From positions 1-47,676 of the forward strand of contig NZ_FXAN01000064.1 of the NCBI RefSeq assembly GCF_900176645.1: DNA of 47,676 bases, in the 5' to 3' direction. The notes below the pieces were generated by a model. That model searched no databases. It was not told the origin of the DNA and saw nothing but the letters and a program-made list of their open reading frames with translations. The position numbers were made by a program, and so were the translations under genes. This document shows positions 18,214-27,366 of the stretch, piece after piece. Numbering within the stretch: the first letter of the stretch is position 1; every line of letters begins with the position of its first letter. The stretch is from Burkholderia singularis (GTDB lineage: Bacteria; Pseudomonadota; Gammaproteobacteria; Burkholderiales; Burkholderiaceae).

Positions 18214-19977
18214 TTACTTTTTGCGCTGCGGCGGCAGGTCGGTGCAAACGCCTTCATACAATTCCGCAGCCATTCCGATCGATTCGCCGAGCGTCGGATG
18301 TGGATGGATCGTCTTGCCGATATCCTCTGCATCCGCGCCCATCTCCACCGCGAGGCACACTTCGCTGATCAAGTCGCCCGCATTCAGGCCAACGATCCCG
18401 CCGCCGATCACCCGATGGGTTTGCTCGTCGAAGATCAGCTTCGTGAAGCCCTCGTCGCGGCCGTTCGCGATCGCCCGGCCCGAGGCGGCCCACGGGAATA
18501 CAGCCTTGCCGTACTTGATCCCTTCGGCCTTGCACTGATCCTCGGTCTTGCCGGCCCACGCGACTTCCGGATCGGTATACGCAACGGACGGAATCTGCAG
18601 CGCGTCGAAATACGCCTTCTCGCCGTGCGCGGCCTCCGCTGCGACATGGCCTTCGTGCACCGCCTTGTGCGCGAGCATCGGCTGGCCGACGATATCGCCG
18701 ATCGCGAAAATATGCGGGACGTTCGTGCGCATCTGCTTGTCGACCTCGATGAAGCCGCGCTCGGTGACGGCCACGCCCGCATTCTGCGCGCCGATATTCT
18801 TGCCGTTCGGACTGCGGCCGACGGCGACGAGCACGAGGTCGTAGCGCTGCGCGTCCGGCGGCGCCTTCTCGCCCTCGAACTGCACGTAGATGCCGTCCTC
18901 CTTGGCTTGCGCGCCGACCGTCTTGGTCTTCAGCATCACGTTGCCGAAACGCTTCGCGTTGTATTTTTCCCAGACTTTGACGAGATCGCGGTCCGCGCCC
19001 ATCATCAGCCCGTCCATCATCTCGACGACGTCGATTTGCGCGCCGAGCGTCGAATAGACGGTCGCCATCTCGAGACCGATGATCCCGCCGCCGATCACAA
19101 GCATCCGCTTGGGCAACTGGCGCAGTTCGAGCGCCCCCGTCGAATCGACGACGCGCGGATCGTCCGGCATGAACGGCAGCTTCACCGCCTGCGAGCCCGC
19201 CGCGATGATCGCCTGCTTGAAGCGGACGACCTTCTTGCCGCCTTGCGTCTGCACGTCGAGATGATGCGGATCGACGAACGCGCCCACGCCGGTCACCACC
19301 TCGACCTTGCGCGCCTTCGCCATGCCGGCCAGCCCCGTCGTCAACTTCTTGACGACCCCCGCCTTGAAACCGCGCAGCTTGTCAAGATCGACTTCCGGCT
19401 TGCCGAACGCAATGCCGTGATCGGCAAGCGCAGCGGCCTCCTCGACGACGAGCGCCGTATGCAACAGCGCCTTCGACGGAATGCAGCCGACGTTCAAGCA
19501 CACGCCGCCCAGCGTCGAATAACGCTCGACGAGCACCGTCTTCATACCGAGATCGGCCGCGCGGAAAGCGGCCGAATAGCCGCCGGGGCCCGCGCCGAGC
19601 ACGAGCATGTCGCACTCGATATCGGCGGCGCCGCCGTAACTGGCCGCTTCGGGCGCCGCGGCGGGGCGCGCGGCCGGTGCGGGCTGCGCGGCAGCGGCGG
19701 GCTTCGCCGCTTCGGGCGCCTTCGCGGCCGGCGCGGCCTCGGCCGCCTCCACGAGCGCGATCACCGTGCCCTGCGACACCTTATCGCCCGCCTTGACCCT
19801 GATTTCCTTGACCGTGCCGGCCACATCGCTTGGCACTTCCATCGACGCCTTATCGGACTCGAGCGTGATGAGCGTCTGCTCTTTTTCGATCGCGTCGCCG
19901 GGCTTGATATTCACTTCGATGACGTCGACGCCACTGAAATCGCCGATGTCCGGCACCTTGACTTCGATGAGACTCAT
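18214..19977 (-). CDS. lpdA: Dihydrolipoamide dehydrogenase (E3) with N-terminal lipoyl domain
   Basis: This flavoenzyme reoxidises dihydrolipoyl groups of pyruvate dehydrogenase with NAD+. Its 587 residues are longer than plain E3 because of an N-terminal lipoyl domain (1-78, lipoyl-lysine K43 in ESDKASMEV). A Pro/Ala linker (about 80-115) joins it to the flavoprotein. The flavoprotein shows a Rossmann motif (LVLGAGPGGYSAA), the redox disulfide C160-LNVG-C165, and an NAD motif (VIGGGIIGLEMA). Lipoyl-E3 fusions of this kind are known from betaproteobacterial and neisserial pyruvate dehydrogenase operons. It is the last gene of aceE-aceF-lpdA, 105 bases after aceF. Confidence 0.97.
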   Translation of the reverse strand: MSLIEVKVPDIGDFSGVDVIEVNIKPGDAIEKEQTLITLESDKASMEVPSDVAGTVKEIRVKAGDKVSQGTVIALVEAAEAAPAAKAPEAAKPAAAAQPAPAARPAAAPEAASYGGAADIECDMLVLGAGPGGYSAAFRAADLGMKTVLVERYSTLGGVCLNVGCIPSKALLHTALVVEEAAALADHGIAFGKPEVDLDKLRGFKAGVVKKLTTGLAGMAKARKVEVVTGVGAFVDPHHLDVQTQGGKKVVRFKQAIIAAGSQAVKLPFMPDDPRVVDSTGALELRQLPKRMLVIGGGIIGLEMATVYSTLGAQIDVVEMMDGLMMGADRDLVKVWEKYNAKRFGNVMLKTKTVGAQAKEDGIYVQFEGEKAPPDAQRYDLVLVAVGRSPNGKNIGAQNAGVAVTERGFIEVDKQMRTNVPHIFAIGDIVGQPMLAHKAVHEGHVAAEAAHGEKAYFDALQIPSVAYTDPEVAWAGKTEDQCKAEGIKYGKAVFPWAASGRAIANGRDEGFTKLIFDEQTHRVIGGGIVGLNAGDLISEVCLAVEMGADAEDIGKTIHPHPTLGESIGMAAELYEGVCTDLPPQRKK

Positions 19978-20082
19978 GAACTGTCCCCTACTTGTATGGG
20001 CTTCCTACCGTACCGACAGAGCGAGGGCGCACGCTGCGCGAGCCGCCGAGCGGCTCATGCACACGGCGCGCCGTCATGCTCA

Positions 20083-21750
20083 TCAAAGAATCACGCGGCG
20101 GAAATCGCCGAGCAGCGACGCGAGATACGCGTTGAAGCGCGCGGCTTCCGCGCCGTCGATCACGCGGTGGTCATACGACAACGACAGCGGCAGCGTGAGG
20201 CGCGGCGCAAACTGCTTGCCGTCCCACACCGGCTTCATCGCACTGCGCGACAGGCCGAGGATCGCCACTTCGGGCGCGTTGATGATCGGCGTGAAATGCG
20301 TGCCGCCAATTCCGCCGAGCGACGAGATGGAGAAGCAGCCGCCTTGCATCTGATCGGGCTTGAGCTTGCCTTCGCGCGCCGCCTTCGACAGCTCGCTCAT
20401 TTCCTTCGCGATGTCGACGAGACCCTTTTTGTCGGCGTCGCGGATCACCGGCACGACGAGACCGTTCGGCGTGTCGGCAGCAAAACCGATGTGGTAGTAC
20501 TGCTTGAACACCAGGTTGTCGCCGTCCAGGCTCGCGTTGAACGTCGGGAATTTCTTGAGCGCCGCGACCACGGCCTTGATCACGAACGCGAGCATCGTGA
20601 ACTTCACGCCCGCCTTCTCGTGCTCCTTGTTCAACTGCACGCGCAACGCTTCCAGCTCGGTGATGTCCGCCTCGTCGTTGTTCGTCACGTGCGGGATCAT
20701 CACCCAGTTGCGATGCAGGTTCGCACCGGAGATCTTCTTGATCCGCGACAGCGGCTTCGCATCGATCGGACCGAATTTCGTGAAGTCGATCTTCGGCCAC
20801 GGCAGCAGATTCAGCTCGCCGCCGCCCGGGGCCGCTGCGGCCGCGGCAGCGGGCGCCGCGCGCTGGCCCGTCATCACGCCCTTCACGAACGCGGTGACGT
20901 CTTCCTTCGTGATGCGGTTCTTGGGCCCGGTGCCGGTGATGCGCGACACGTCGACGCCCAGCACGCGCGCGAACTTGCGCACCGAAGGCGATGCGTGGCT
21001 GGCGCGATATTCGCCGCTCGGGGCAGGCGCGGCAGGCGCGGCCGCGGGCGCAGCCTGCGGCGCAGGCGCGGCGGCCGGCGCGGCAGACACCGGCGCGGCA
21101 GCCGGAGCAGCCTGAGCAGCCTGAGCCGGCGCGCCTGCTTGCGGGGCGCTCGCGGCCGCGCCGCCCGCTGCTTCCAGCACGACGATCAGCGTGCCCTCGG
21201 ACACCGTATCGCCAACTTTCACGCTGATTGCCTTGACGACACCGGCAGCCGGACTCGGCACATCCATCGTCGCCTTGTCCGATTCGAGCGTGACGAGCGA
21301 TTGCTCCTTTTCGACCGTATCGCCCACCTTCACCGCGATCTCGATGACCGGAACGTCCTTATAGTCGCCGATGTCGGGCACCTTCACCTCGACCGTGCCG
21401 CCCGCGGCCGGCGCGCTCGCGGCGCTCGCCGCAGGCGCGGCCGGCGCTGGGGCCGAAGCCGGCGCAGCGGGCGCGGTCGCGCCGTTCGGCTGGGATGCGC
21501 CGGCCGCCGGCGCGCCGTCGAGCAGCACGATCAGCGACCCCTCCGACACTGCGTCGCCCACCTTCACCTTCACTTCCTTGACCGTGCCGCCGACAGGGCT
21601 CGGCACGTCCATCGTCGCCTTGTCCGATTCGAGCGTGACGAGCGACTGCTCGGGCTCGACCGCATCGCCGGGCTTCACCAGCACCTCGATGACGGGGACA
21701 TCCTTGTAATCGCCGATATCCGGCACCTTGACTTCGATCGCTTGACTCAT
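20083..21750 (-). CDS. aceF: Dihydrolipoyllysine acetyltransferase (E2) of pyruvate dehydrogenase
   Basis: E2 carries acetyl groups to CoA and forms the core of the complex. The 555 residues hold two lipoyl domains (about 3-78 and 118-195, each with ESDKATMDVPSP; first lipoyl-lysine K44) joined by Ala/Pro/Gln-rich flexible linkers. A peripheral-subunit-binding domain follows (about 249-290, SPSVRKFARVLGVDVS), then the catalytic domain with the active-site motif H528-RVIDG. The frame remains open upstream into aceE, but ATG 21750 starts MSQAIEVKVPDIGDYKD and has a TGGAGA site. It lies 119 bases after aceE. Confidence 0.97.
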   Translation of the reverse strand: MSQAIEVKVPDIGDYKDVPVIEVLVKPGDAVEPEQSLVTLESDKATMDVPSPVGGTVKEVKVKVGDAVSEGSLIVLLDGAPAAGASQPNGATAPAAPASAPAPAAPAASAASAPAAGGTVEVKVPDIGDYKDVPVIEIAVKVGDTVEKEQSLVTLESDKATMDVPSPAAGVVKAISVKVGDTVSEGTLIVVLEAAGGAAASAPQAGAPAQAAQAAPAAAPVSAAPAAAPAPQAAPAAAPAAPAPSGEYRASHASPSVRKFARVLGVDVSRITGTGPKNRITKEDVTAFVKGVMTGQRAAPAAAAAAAPGGGELNLLPWPKIDFTKFGPIDAKPLSRIKKISGANLHRNWVMIPHVTNNDEADITELEALRVQLNKEHEKAGVKFTMLAFVIKAVVAALKKFPTFNASLDGDNLVFKQYYHIGFAADTPNGLVVPVIRDADKKGLVDIAKEMSELSKAAREGKLKPDQMQGGCFSISSLGGIGGTHFTPIINAPEVAILGLSRSAMKPVWDGKQFAPRLTLPLSLSYDHRVIDGAEAARFNAYLASLLGDFRRVIL

Positions 21751-21869
21751 CTGTTCGTGTCTCCAGTCGATCGGCGCCGCCGCTTCAGCGGTCAGCGCCG
21801 ACCCCGCGCGCAGCGCAGCCGCCCCCGTGCTCATCGCGCGAACGGGGCGTGCGGCATGCGGCGCACGTG

Positions 21870-24566
21870 TTAAACCGTCATCGGGTTGGGTTTGGACGGA
21901 TCGAGCTCGTACTTCGCGATCGCCTCGGCAACGATCTTGCGGTCGATCTTGCCATCGTCGGCGAGCGCGTTCAGCGCGGCGACCGTGACCCAATAGCGGT
22001 CGACCTCGAAGAAGTGGCGCAGCGCGCGGCGCGTATCCGAGCGGCCGAAGCCGTCGGTGCCGAGCACGACGTAGCGGCGATCGATCTGGCCGCGGATCTG
22101 ATCGGCGAGCGCGCGCACGTAGTCGGTCGACGCGATAACCGGGCCTTGCGTGTCCTTCAGGCAGCGCTGAACGTGCGTGAGGCGGCGCTCCTCGGACGGA
22201 TGCAGCAGGTTCCAGCGCTCGACGTCGTGGCCTTCGCGCGCCAACTCGGTAAAGCTCGGCACGCTCCACAGATCGGCCGCGACGCCCCAGTCGTTCTTCA
22301 GCAGATCGGCCGCGGCGATCACTTCGTTGAAGATGGTGCCCGCGCCGAGCAGCTGCACGCGCGGCGCCTTCTTGTCGGCCTCGGCCTTGCGGAACGCGTA
22401 CATGCCCTTGATGATGTCGGCCGCCACGTGCTCGCCCTGCGGGATCGCCGGGTGCTCGTAGTTCTCGTTCATCACCGTGATGTAGTAGTACACGTCCTCC
22501 TGCTCCTGCACCATCCGGCGCAGACCGTCCTGCATGATGACGGCAAGCTCGTAGCCGAACGTTGGATCGTAGCTCACGCAGTTCGGCACCGACGCCGCCC
22601 ACAGCAGCGAATGGCCGTCCTCGTGCTGCAACCCCTCGCCGTTGAGCGTCGTGCGGCCCGCGGTGCCGCCGAGCAGGAAGCCGCGCGAGCGCATGTCGCC
22701 CGCCGCCCATGCCAGATCGCCGATCCGCTGAAAGCCGAACATCGAGTAGAAGATATAGAACGGCACCATGATCTCGCCGTGCGTCGAATACGACGTCGCC
22801 GCGGCGATCCAGTCGCACATGCCGCCCGCCTCGTTGATCCCTTCCTGCAGGATCTGGCCGGTCTGCGATTCCTTGTAGAACATCAGTTGGTCGGAATCTT
22901 CCGGCACGTACTTCTGCCCTTCCTGATTCCAGATGCCGATCTGGCGGAACAGGCCTTCCATGCCGAACGTGCGCGATTCGTCGGGAACGATCGGCACGAT
23001 ACGCTTGCCGAGCGTCTTGTCCTTGAGCAGGATGTTGAGGATCCGCACGAACGCCATCGTCGTCGAGATCTCGCGGCCCTCGCCCGTGCCCTTGAGCAGC
23101 GGCTCGAACGCGTCGAGCGCCGGCACCGGCAGCGATTGCGCCTTCTCGCGGCGTTGCGGCAGATAGCCGCCCAGATCCATGCGCTGCTTGCGCATGTACT
23201 CGAGTTCCTTCGAGCCTTCGTCGAACTTCACGTAAGGCACGTCGGCGATTTCGTCGTCCGAGATCGGCAGGCGGAACTGATCGCGGAACTTCTTCAGTTG
23301 CTCGACGGGCAGCTTCTTCTGCTGGTGCGTGATGTTCATCGCCTGGCCCGACTCGCCCATCCCGTAGCCCTTGATGGTCTTCGCGAGAATGACGGTCGGC
23401 GCGCCCTTCGCGTTGCTCGCCTCGTGGTACGCCGCGTAGATCTTGTGCGGATCGTGGCCGCCGCGGTTCAAGTTCCAGATGTCGTCGTCGGACCAGTCGG
23501 CAACGAGCGCCTTCAACTCGGGCGTGTTGAAAAAGTGCTCGCGCACGTATGCGCCCGACTCCGATTTGTACGTCTGGTACTCGCCATCGACGACTTCCAT
23601 CATCCGGCGCATCAGCGCGCCCGTCTTGTCGCGCGCGAACAGCGCATCCCAGCGGCTGCCCCAGATCACCTTGATCACGTTCCAGCCGGCGCCGCGGAAT
23701 TCCGATTCGAGCTCCTGGATGATCTTGCCGTTGCCGCGCACCGGGCCGTCGAGACGCTGCAGGTTGCAGTTGATCACGAATACGAGGTTATCGAGCTTTT
23801 CGCGGCTCGCCATGCCGATCGCGCCAAGCGATTCCGGCTCGTCGGTTTCGCCGTCGCCAAGGAACGCCCAGACCTTGCGGCCCTCTGTATTCACGATCCC
23901 GCGCGACTGCAGATACTTCATGAAGCGCGCCTGGTAGATCGCCATGATCGGGCCCAACCCCATCGACACGGTCGGGAACTGCCAGAAATCCGGCATCAGC
24001 CACGGGTGCGGATACGACGAGATGCCGTTGCCGCCGACTTCCTGGCGGAAGTTGTCGAGCTGCGCCTCGCTCAGACGCCCGAGCAGGAAAGCCCGCGAGT
24101 AAACGCCGGGCGACGAGTGGCCCTGCACGAATACGAGATCGCCGCCGTGCTTGTCCGACGGCGCGTGCCAGAAATGGTTGTAGCCGACGTCGTACAGCGT
24201 GGCGGCCGATGCGAACGACGCGATGTGACCGCCGACGTTCGTGTCCTTGCCCGCGCGCAGCACCATCGCGATCGCGTTCCAGCGCGTGTACGAGCGGATG
24301 CGGTGCTCGATGTCCTGGTCGCCCGGAATCTTCGCCTGGGCTTCGACGGGAATCGTGTTGATGTACGGGGTGTTCGCGGAAAACGGCAGGTGCTCGCCGT
24401 GGACCCGCGCGAATTCGATCTGCTTCTCGATCAGATAGTGCGCACGGCCTGGGCCGACTGACGAAATCACGCCGTCAAGCGCTTCGAGCCATTCGACGGT
24501 TTCCTGCGGATCGTCATCACGTTCGGCCGTGACGTATTTCAGCACTTCGTTGGGTACAGCGGACAT
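21870..24566 (-). CDS. aceE: Pyruvate dehydrogenase E1, homodimeric type
   Basis: This thiamine-diphosphate enzyme decarboxylates pyruvate and acetylates the E2 lipoyl group. The length of 898 residues matches the homodimeric alpha-2 type. The ThDP/Mg motif is visible as GDGETDEPES...VINCNLQRLDG, and the active-site region as KGYGMGESGQAMNITHQQKK. ATG 24566 (MSAVPNEVLKYV) has a strong AGGAGA site; the longer open frame reaches into the leader. It is the first gene of the operon. Promoter elements and AT-rich palindromes lie upstream, shared with a divergent two-component system. Confidence 0.97.
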   Translation of the reverse strand: MSAVPNEVLKYVTAERDDDPQETVEWLEALDGVISSVGPGRAHYLIEKQIEFARVHGEHLPFSANTPYINTIPVEAQAKIPGDQDIEHRIRSYTRWNAIAMVLRAGKDTNVGGHIASFASAATLYDVGYNHFWHAPSDKHGGDLVFVQGHSSPGVYSRAFLLGRLSEAQLDNFRQEVGGNGISSYPHPWLMPDFWQFPTVSMGLGPIMAIYQARFMKYLQSRGIVNTEGRKVWAFLGDGETDEPESLGAIGMASREKLDNLVFVINCNLQRLDGPVRGNGKIIQELESEFRGAGWNVIKVIWGSRWDALFARDKTGALMRRMMEVVDGEYQTYKSESGAYVREHFFNTPELKALVADWSDDDIWNLNRGGHDPHKIYAAYHEASNAKGAPTVILAKTIKGYGMGESGQAMNITHQQKKLPVEQLKKFRDQFRLPISDDEIADVPYVKFDEGSKELEYMRKQRMDLGGYLPQRREKAQSLPVPALDAFEPLLKGTGEGREISTTMAFVRILNILLKDKTLGKRIVPIVPDESRTFGMEGLFRQIGIWNQEGQKYVPEDSDQLMFYKESQTGQILQEGINEAGGMCDWIAAATSYSTHGEIMVPFYIFYSMFGFQRIGDLAWAAGDMRSRGFLLGGTAGRTTLNGEGLQHEDGHSLLWAASVPNCVSYDPTFGYELAVIMQDGLRRMVQEQEDVYYYITVMNENYEHPAIPQGEHVAADIIKGMYAFRKAEADKKAPRVQLLGAGTIFNEVIAAADLLKNDWGVAADLWSVPSFTELAREGHDVERWNLLHPSEERRLTHVQRCLKDTQGPVIASTDYVRALADQIRGQIDRRYVVLGTDGFGRSDTRRALRHFFEVDRYWVTVAALNALADDGKIDRKIVAEAIAKYELDPSKPNPMTV

Positions 24567-24663
24567 GCTCGTCTCCTGGGTGTCCTGGACTTGGCGTCCT
24601 GGGATATGAGGATCGCTCTTCATGCAGACGACGTCGATGGCCGGCTGCCGCAAGCTCCCGCGG

Positions 24664-24693
24664 ATTGTAAAGAGCGTCGCGGGCCCCGTGCAA
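24664..24693 (-). promoter_or_regulatory. aceE operon promoter
   Basis: On the minus strand: TTGCAC (-35, 24688-24693), an 18-bp spacer and TACAAT (-10, 24664-24669). The leader to the aceE ATG is roughly 90 bases. Confidence 0.65.
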
Positions 24694-24711
24694 CATAATT
24701 TTCGAATTATG
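24694..24711. promoter_or_regulatory. AT-rich palindrome abutting the aceE -35
   Basis: CATAATT-TTCG-AATTATG is a perfect 7-bp inverted repeat directly next to the -35 hexamer, centred about 45 bp upstream of the predicted start. This position suits a class II activator or a repressor. The protein that binds it is unknown. Confidence 0.55.
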
Positions 24712-24713
24712 AG

Positions 24714-24738
24714 ATTATTTTTCTTAATGTGAAATAAT
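24714..24738. promoter_or_regulatory. Second AT-rich inverted repeat upstream of aceE
   Basis: ATTATTT, 11 bases, AAATAAT. Its centre is about 23.5 bp further from the promoter than the first palindrome, roughly two helical turns. Confidence 0.4.
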
Positions 24739-24843
24739 GCTGCACCGCACCCGCCGCACGGGCACCGAAAGCGGATCGCGCGCCGCTATTTCCGCTTTCG
24801 GTTCAACCTGTCTTTCGTGCCCTTTGGGCGATACGCGCTGAGC

Positions 24844-24849
24844 TACAAT
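24844..24849 (+). promoter_or_regulatory. -10-like box just before the kinase ATG
   Basis: TACAAT ends six bases before the ATG at 24856. If used, transcription would start at or next to the ATG, giving a leaderless message. No strong -35 is seen; TTTGGG (24823-24828) is the nearest weak candidate. Confidence 0.4.
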
Positions 24850-24855
24850 CCAGCC

Positions 24856-27366
24856 ATGTTGACCGATCGGCTTCTCGCACGCTCGGCGCGACCGTCGCGT
24901 TCGCCGGCCGAGTCGCAGCCGTCCCGCTGGCACCATGGACCATGGTGGTCCAACTCTTATCTGCTGACGCCGCTGCTGTCGATTCTCGTTTTCCTCGTCG
25001 TGATGAGCCTCATCCTATGGAGCCTCAATCGCCGCGAGCAGCAGCAGCAGGAAGACACGCTGTATCGCAACGTCGCGTGGGCGCAGCAGCAGATCCGCCT
25101 GTCGATGACGAGCGCGCAGGAACAGTTGCAGGCGTTCGCGCGCGACATCGCCGCGGGCCGTGTCGACGAGCACGCGTTCCAGGCAACGGTCGGCGACGTG
25201 CTGCAGGCGCATCCGGAAATCCTCTATCTGAACTGGTACACCGCGCCCGGCGCGAAACGCTGGCCCGCGATGCAGCTCCCCCTGCTCGGCCAGCGGCTCG
25301 CGAGGCCGAACGACACGCAGATGGACGAAATCGTGCGCGGCGCGTTCGGCGCGGCGCGCAACACCCGCCGGCAAACGTACTCCGCCCTCGTCTACGACGA
25401 TTTCGGCTACGGCTACCTGACGCTGCAAACGCCCGTGATCCGCGAGCGTGACTATCTCGGCTCGATTGCCGCGGTGTTCTCGGTCGAAGGCATCCTGAAG
25501 CACGACATCCCGCCGGAGCTGTCCGCGAAATACAAGATTTCCATCGTCGATGCGAACAGCCGCGAACTCGCGTCGACGTCGTCGCGCCCGCGCCTGCCGC
25601 GCGACGCGCACTACGACCTGCCGCTGGACCCGCCCGGCCAGGGCCTGACGGTGCGCGTCTATGCGTACCCGCAAACGACGAACCTGACCAACAATACGCT
25701 CGTCTGGCTGGTTGCCGGCCTGTCCTGCTTCGTGCTCTGGAGCCTATGGAGCCTTTGGAAGCACACGCGCCAGCGCTTCGAGGCGCAGCAGGCGCTGTAT
25801 GCGGAGGCGTTCTTTCGCCGCGCGATGGAAAATTCGGTGCTGATCGGCATGCGCGTGCTCGACATGCACGGCCGGATCACGCACGTGAACCCCGCGTTCT
25901 GCCGGATGACCGGCTGGGACGAGAACGATCTCGTCGGCAAGATCGCACCGTTTCCGTACTGGCCGCGCGACGCGTACCCGGAAATGCAGCGCCAGCTCGA
26001 CATGACGCTGCGCGGCAAGGCGCCCAGCTCGGGCTTCGAGCTGCGCGTGCGCCGCAAGGACGGCTCGCTGTTCCACGCACGCCTTTACGTATCGCCGCTC
26101 ATCGACAGTTCGGGCCGGCAAACGGGCTGGATGTCGTCGATGACGGACATCACCGAGCCCAAGCGCGCGCGCGAGGAGTTGGCCGCCGCGCACGAGCGCT
26201 TCACGACGGTGCTCGAAAGCCTGGATGCGGCCGTGTCGGTGCTCGCCGCCGACGAGGCGGAGCTGCTGTTCGCGAACCGCTATTACCGGCACTTGTTCGG
26301 CATCCGCCCGGACGGCCACCTCGAATTGTCGGGCGGCGGTTTCGACAGCGCACAGGCGTCGTCGGATTCGATCGACCTGGTCGACACCTATGCGGGCCTG
26401 CCCGCCGCCGCGCTGACCGAAAGCGCGGCCGATGCGCAGGAAGTCTACGTCGAGAGCATCCAGAAATGGTTTGAAGTGCGCCGCCAGTACATTCAGTGGG
26501 TCGACGGCCATCTTGCGCAAATGCAGATCGCCACCGACATCACGAGCCGCAAGAAAGCGCAGGAACTGGCGCACCAGCAGGAGGAGAAGCTGCAGTTCAC
26601 CAGCCGGCTGATGACGATGGGCGAAATGGCGTCGTCGATCGCGCATGAGCTGAACCAGCCGCTCGCCGCGATCAACAACTACTGCTCGGGCACGCTCGCG
26701 CTCGTGAAAAGCGGCCGCGCGACGCCCGAGACGCTCGCGCCCGCGCTCGAGAAGACCGCGCAGCAGGCGCTGCGCGCGGGGATGATCGTCAAGCGGATCC
26801 GCGAGTTCGTCAAACGCAGCGAGCCGAAGCGGCAGCCGTCGCGCGTCGTCGACATCGTTGCCGACGCGGTGGGCCTTGCCGAAATCGAAGCGAGAAAACG
26901 CCGGATCCGGATCGTCACCGAAATCCGCGCGAGAATGCCTATTATTTATGTCGATCCGGTGCTGATCGAGCAGGTGCTCGTGAACCTGCTGAAGAACGCG
27001 GCCGAAGCGATGCAGGAAGTCAAGCTGGCGAGCGCGGACGGCGTGATCCGCATCGTCGCCGATCTCGAAGCGGGCTTCGTCGACATCCGCGTGATCGACC
27101 AGGGCCCAGGCGTCGACGAAGCGTCCGCCGAGCGCCTGTTCGAACCGTTCTACAGCACCAAATCGGACGGCATGGGCATGGGGCTCAATATTTGCCGATC
27201 GATCATCGAATCGCACCGCGGACGCCTGTGGGTGGTCAACAACGTCGAGCCGGACGGCAGCATATCCGGCGCCACGTTCCACTGCAGCCTGCCGATTGGA
27301 GAACCGGAGGATCCCGGCCACGGGTCCGAGACCTCGCCAACACAAACCGTAACGGGAGAGATATGA
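24856..27366 (+). CDS. Membrane PAS-domain sensor histidine kinase
   Basis: This 836-residue kinase has TM1 (about 36-57), an extracytoplasmic sensor region of about 220 residues resembling a Cache-like fold, and TM2 (about 280-300). Two PAS domains follow (about 325-445 and 455-565, the first with a PAC end TDITEPKRA). The dimerisation domain has the phospho-histidine H597 (ASSIAHELNQPLAAINNY). The ATPase has an N box (NLLKNAAEAM), DQGPGVDE and GMGMGLNI. The HELNQPL motif is typical of FixL/DctB-type kinases. I see no sign that the PAS domains bind heme. It overlaps the response-regulator start by four bases. The divergent neighbour is aceE. The ligand is unknown; a carboxylate is plausible. 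Confidence 0.9.
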   Translation: MLTDRLLARSARPSRSPAESQPSRWHHGPWWSNSYLLTPLLSILVFLVVMSLILWSLNRREQQQQEDTLYRNVAWAQQQIRLSMTSAQEQLQAFARDIAAGRVDEHAFQATVGDVLQAHPEILYLNWYTAPGAKRWPAMQLPLLGQRLARPNDTQMDEIVRGAFGAARNTRRQTYSALVYDDFGYGYLTLQTPVIRERDYLGSIAAVFSVEGILKHDIPPELSAKYKISIVDANSRELASTSSRPRLPRDAHYDLPLDPPGQGLTVRVYAYPQTTNLTNNTLVWLVAGLSCFVLWSLWSLWKHTRQRFEAQQALYAEAFFRRAMENSVLIGMRVLDMHGRITHVNPAFCRMTGWDENDLVGKIAPFPYWPRDAYPEMQRQLDMTLRGKAPSSGFELRVRRKDGSLFHARLYVSPLIDSSGRQTGWMSSMTDITEPKRAREELAAAHERFTTVLESLDAAVSVLAADEAELLFANRYYRHLFGIRPDGHLELSGGGFDSAQASSDSIDLVDTYAGLPAAALTESAADAQEVYVESIQKWFEVRRQYIQWVDGHLAQMQIATDITSRKKAQELAHQQEEKLQFTSRLMTMGEMASSIAHELNQPLAAINNYCSGTLALVKSGRATPETLAPALEKTAQQALRAGMIVKRIREFVKRSEPKRQPSRVVDIVADAVGLAEIEARKRRIRIVTEIRARMPIIYVDPVLIEQVLVNLLKNAAEAMQEVKLASADGVIRIVADLEAGFVDIRVIDQGPGVDEASAERLFEPFYSTKSDGMGMGLNICRSIIESHRGRLWVVNNVEPDGSISGATFHCSLPIGEPEDPGHGSETSPTQTVTGEI

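Noticed and set aside
18298..21873. A 1191-codon open frame on the plus strand opposite lpdA-aceF
   Set aside because: It is the antisense shadow of two clearly identified genes. Its product is Arg/His/Leu-rich without motifs, a usual effect of high GC.
21849..24461. An 870-codon open frame on the plus strand opposite aceE
   Set aside because: Antisense shadow of aceE, with no recognisable domain or ribosome-binding site.
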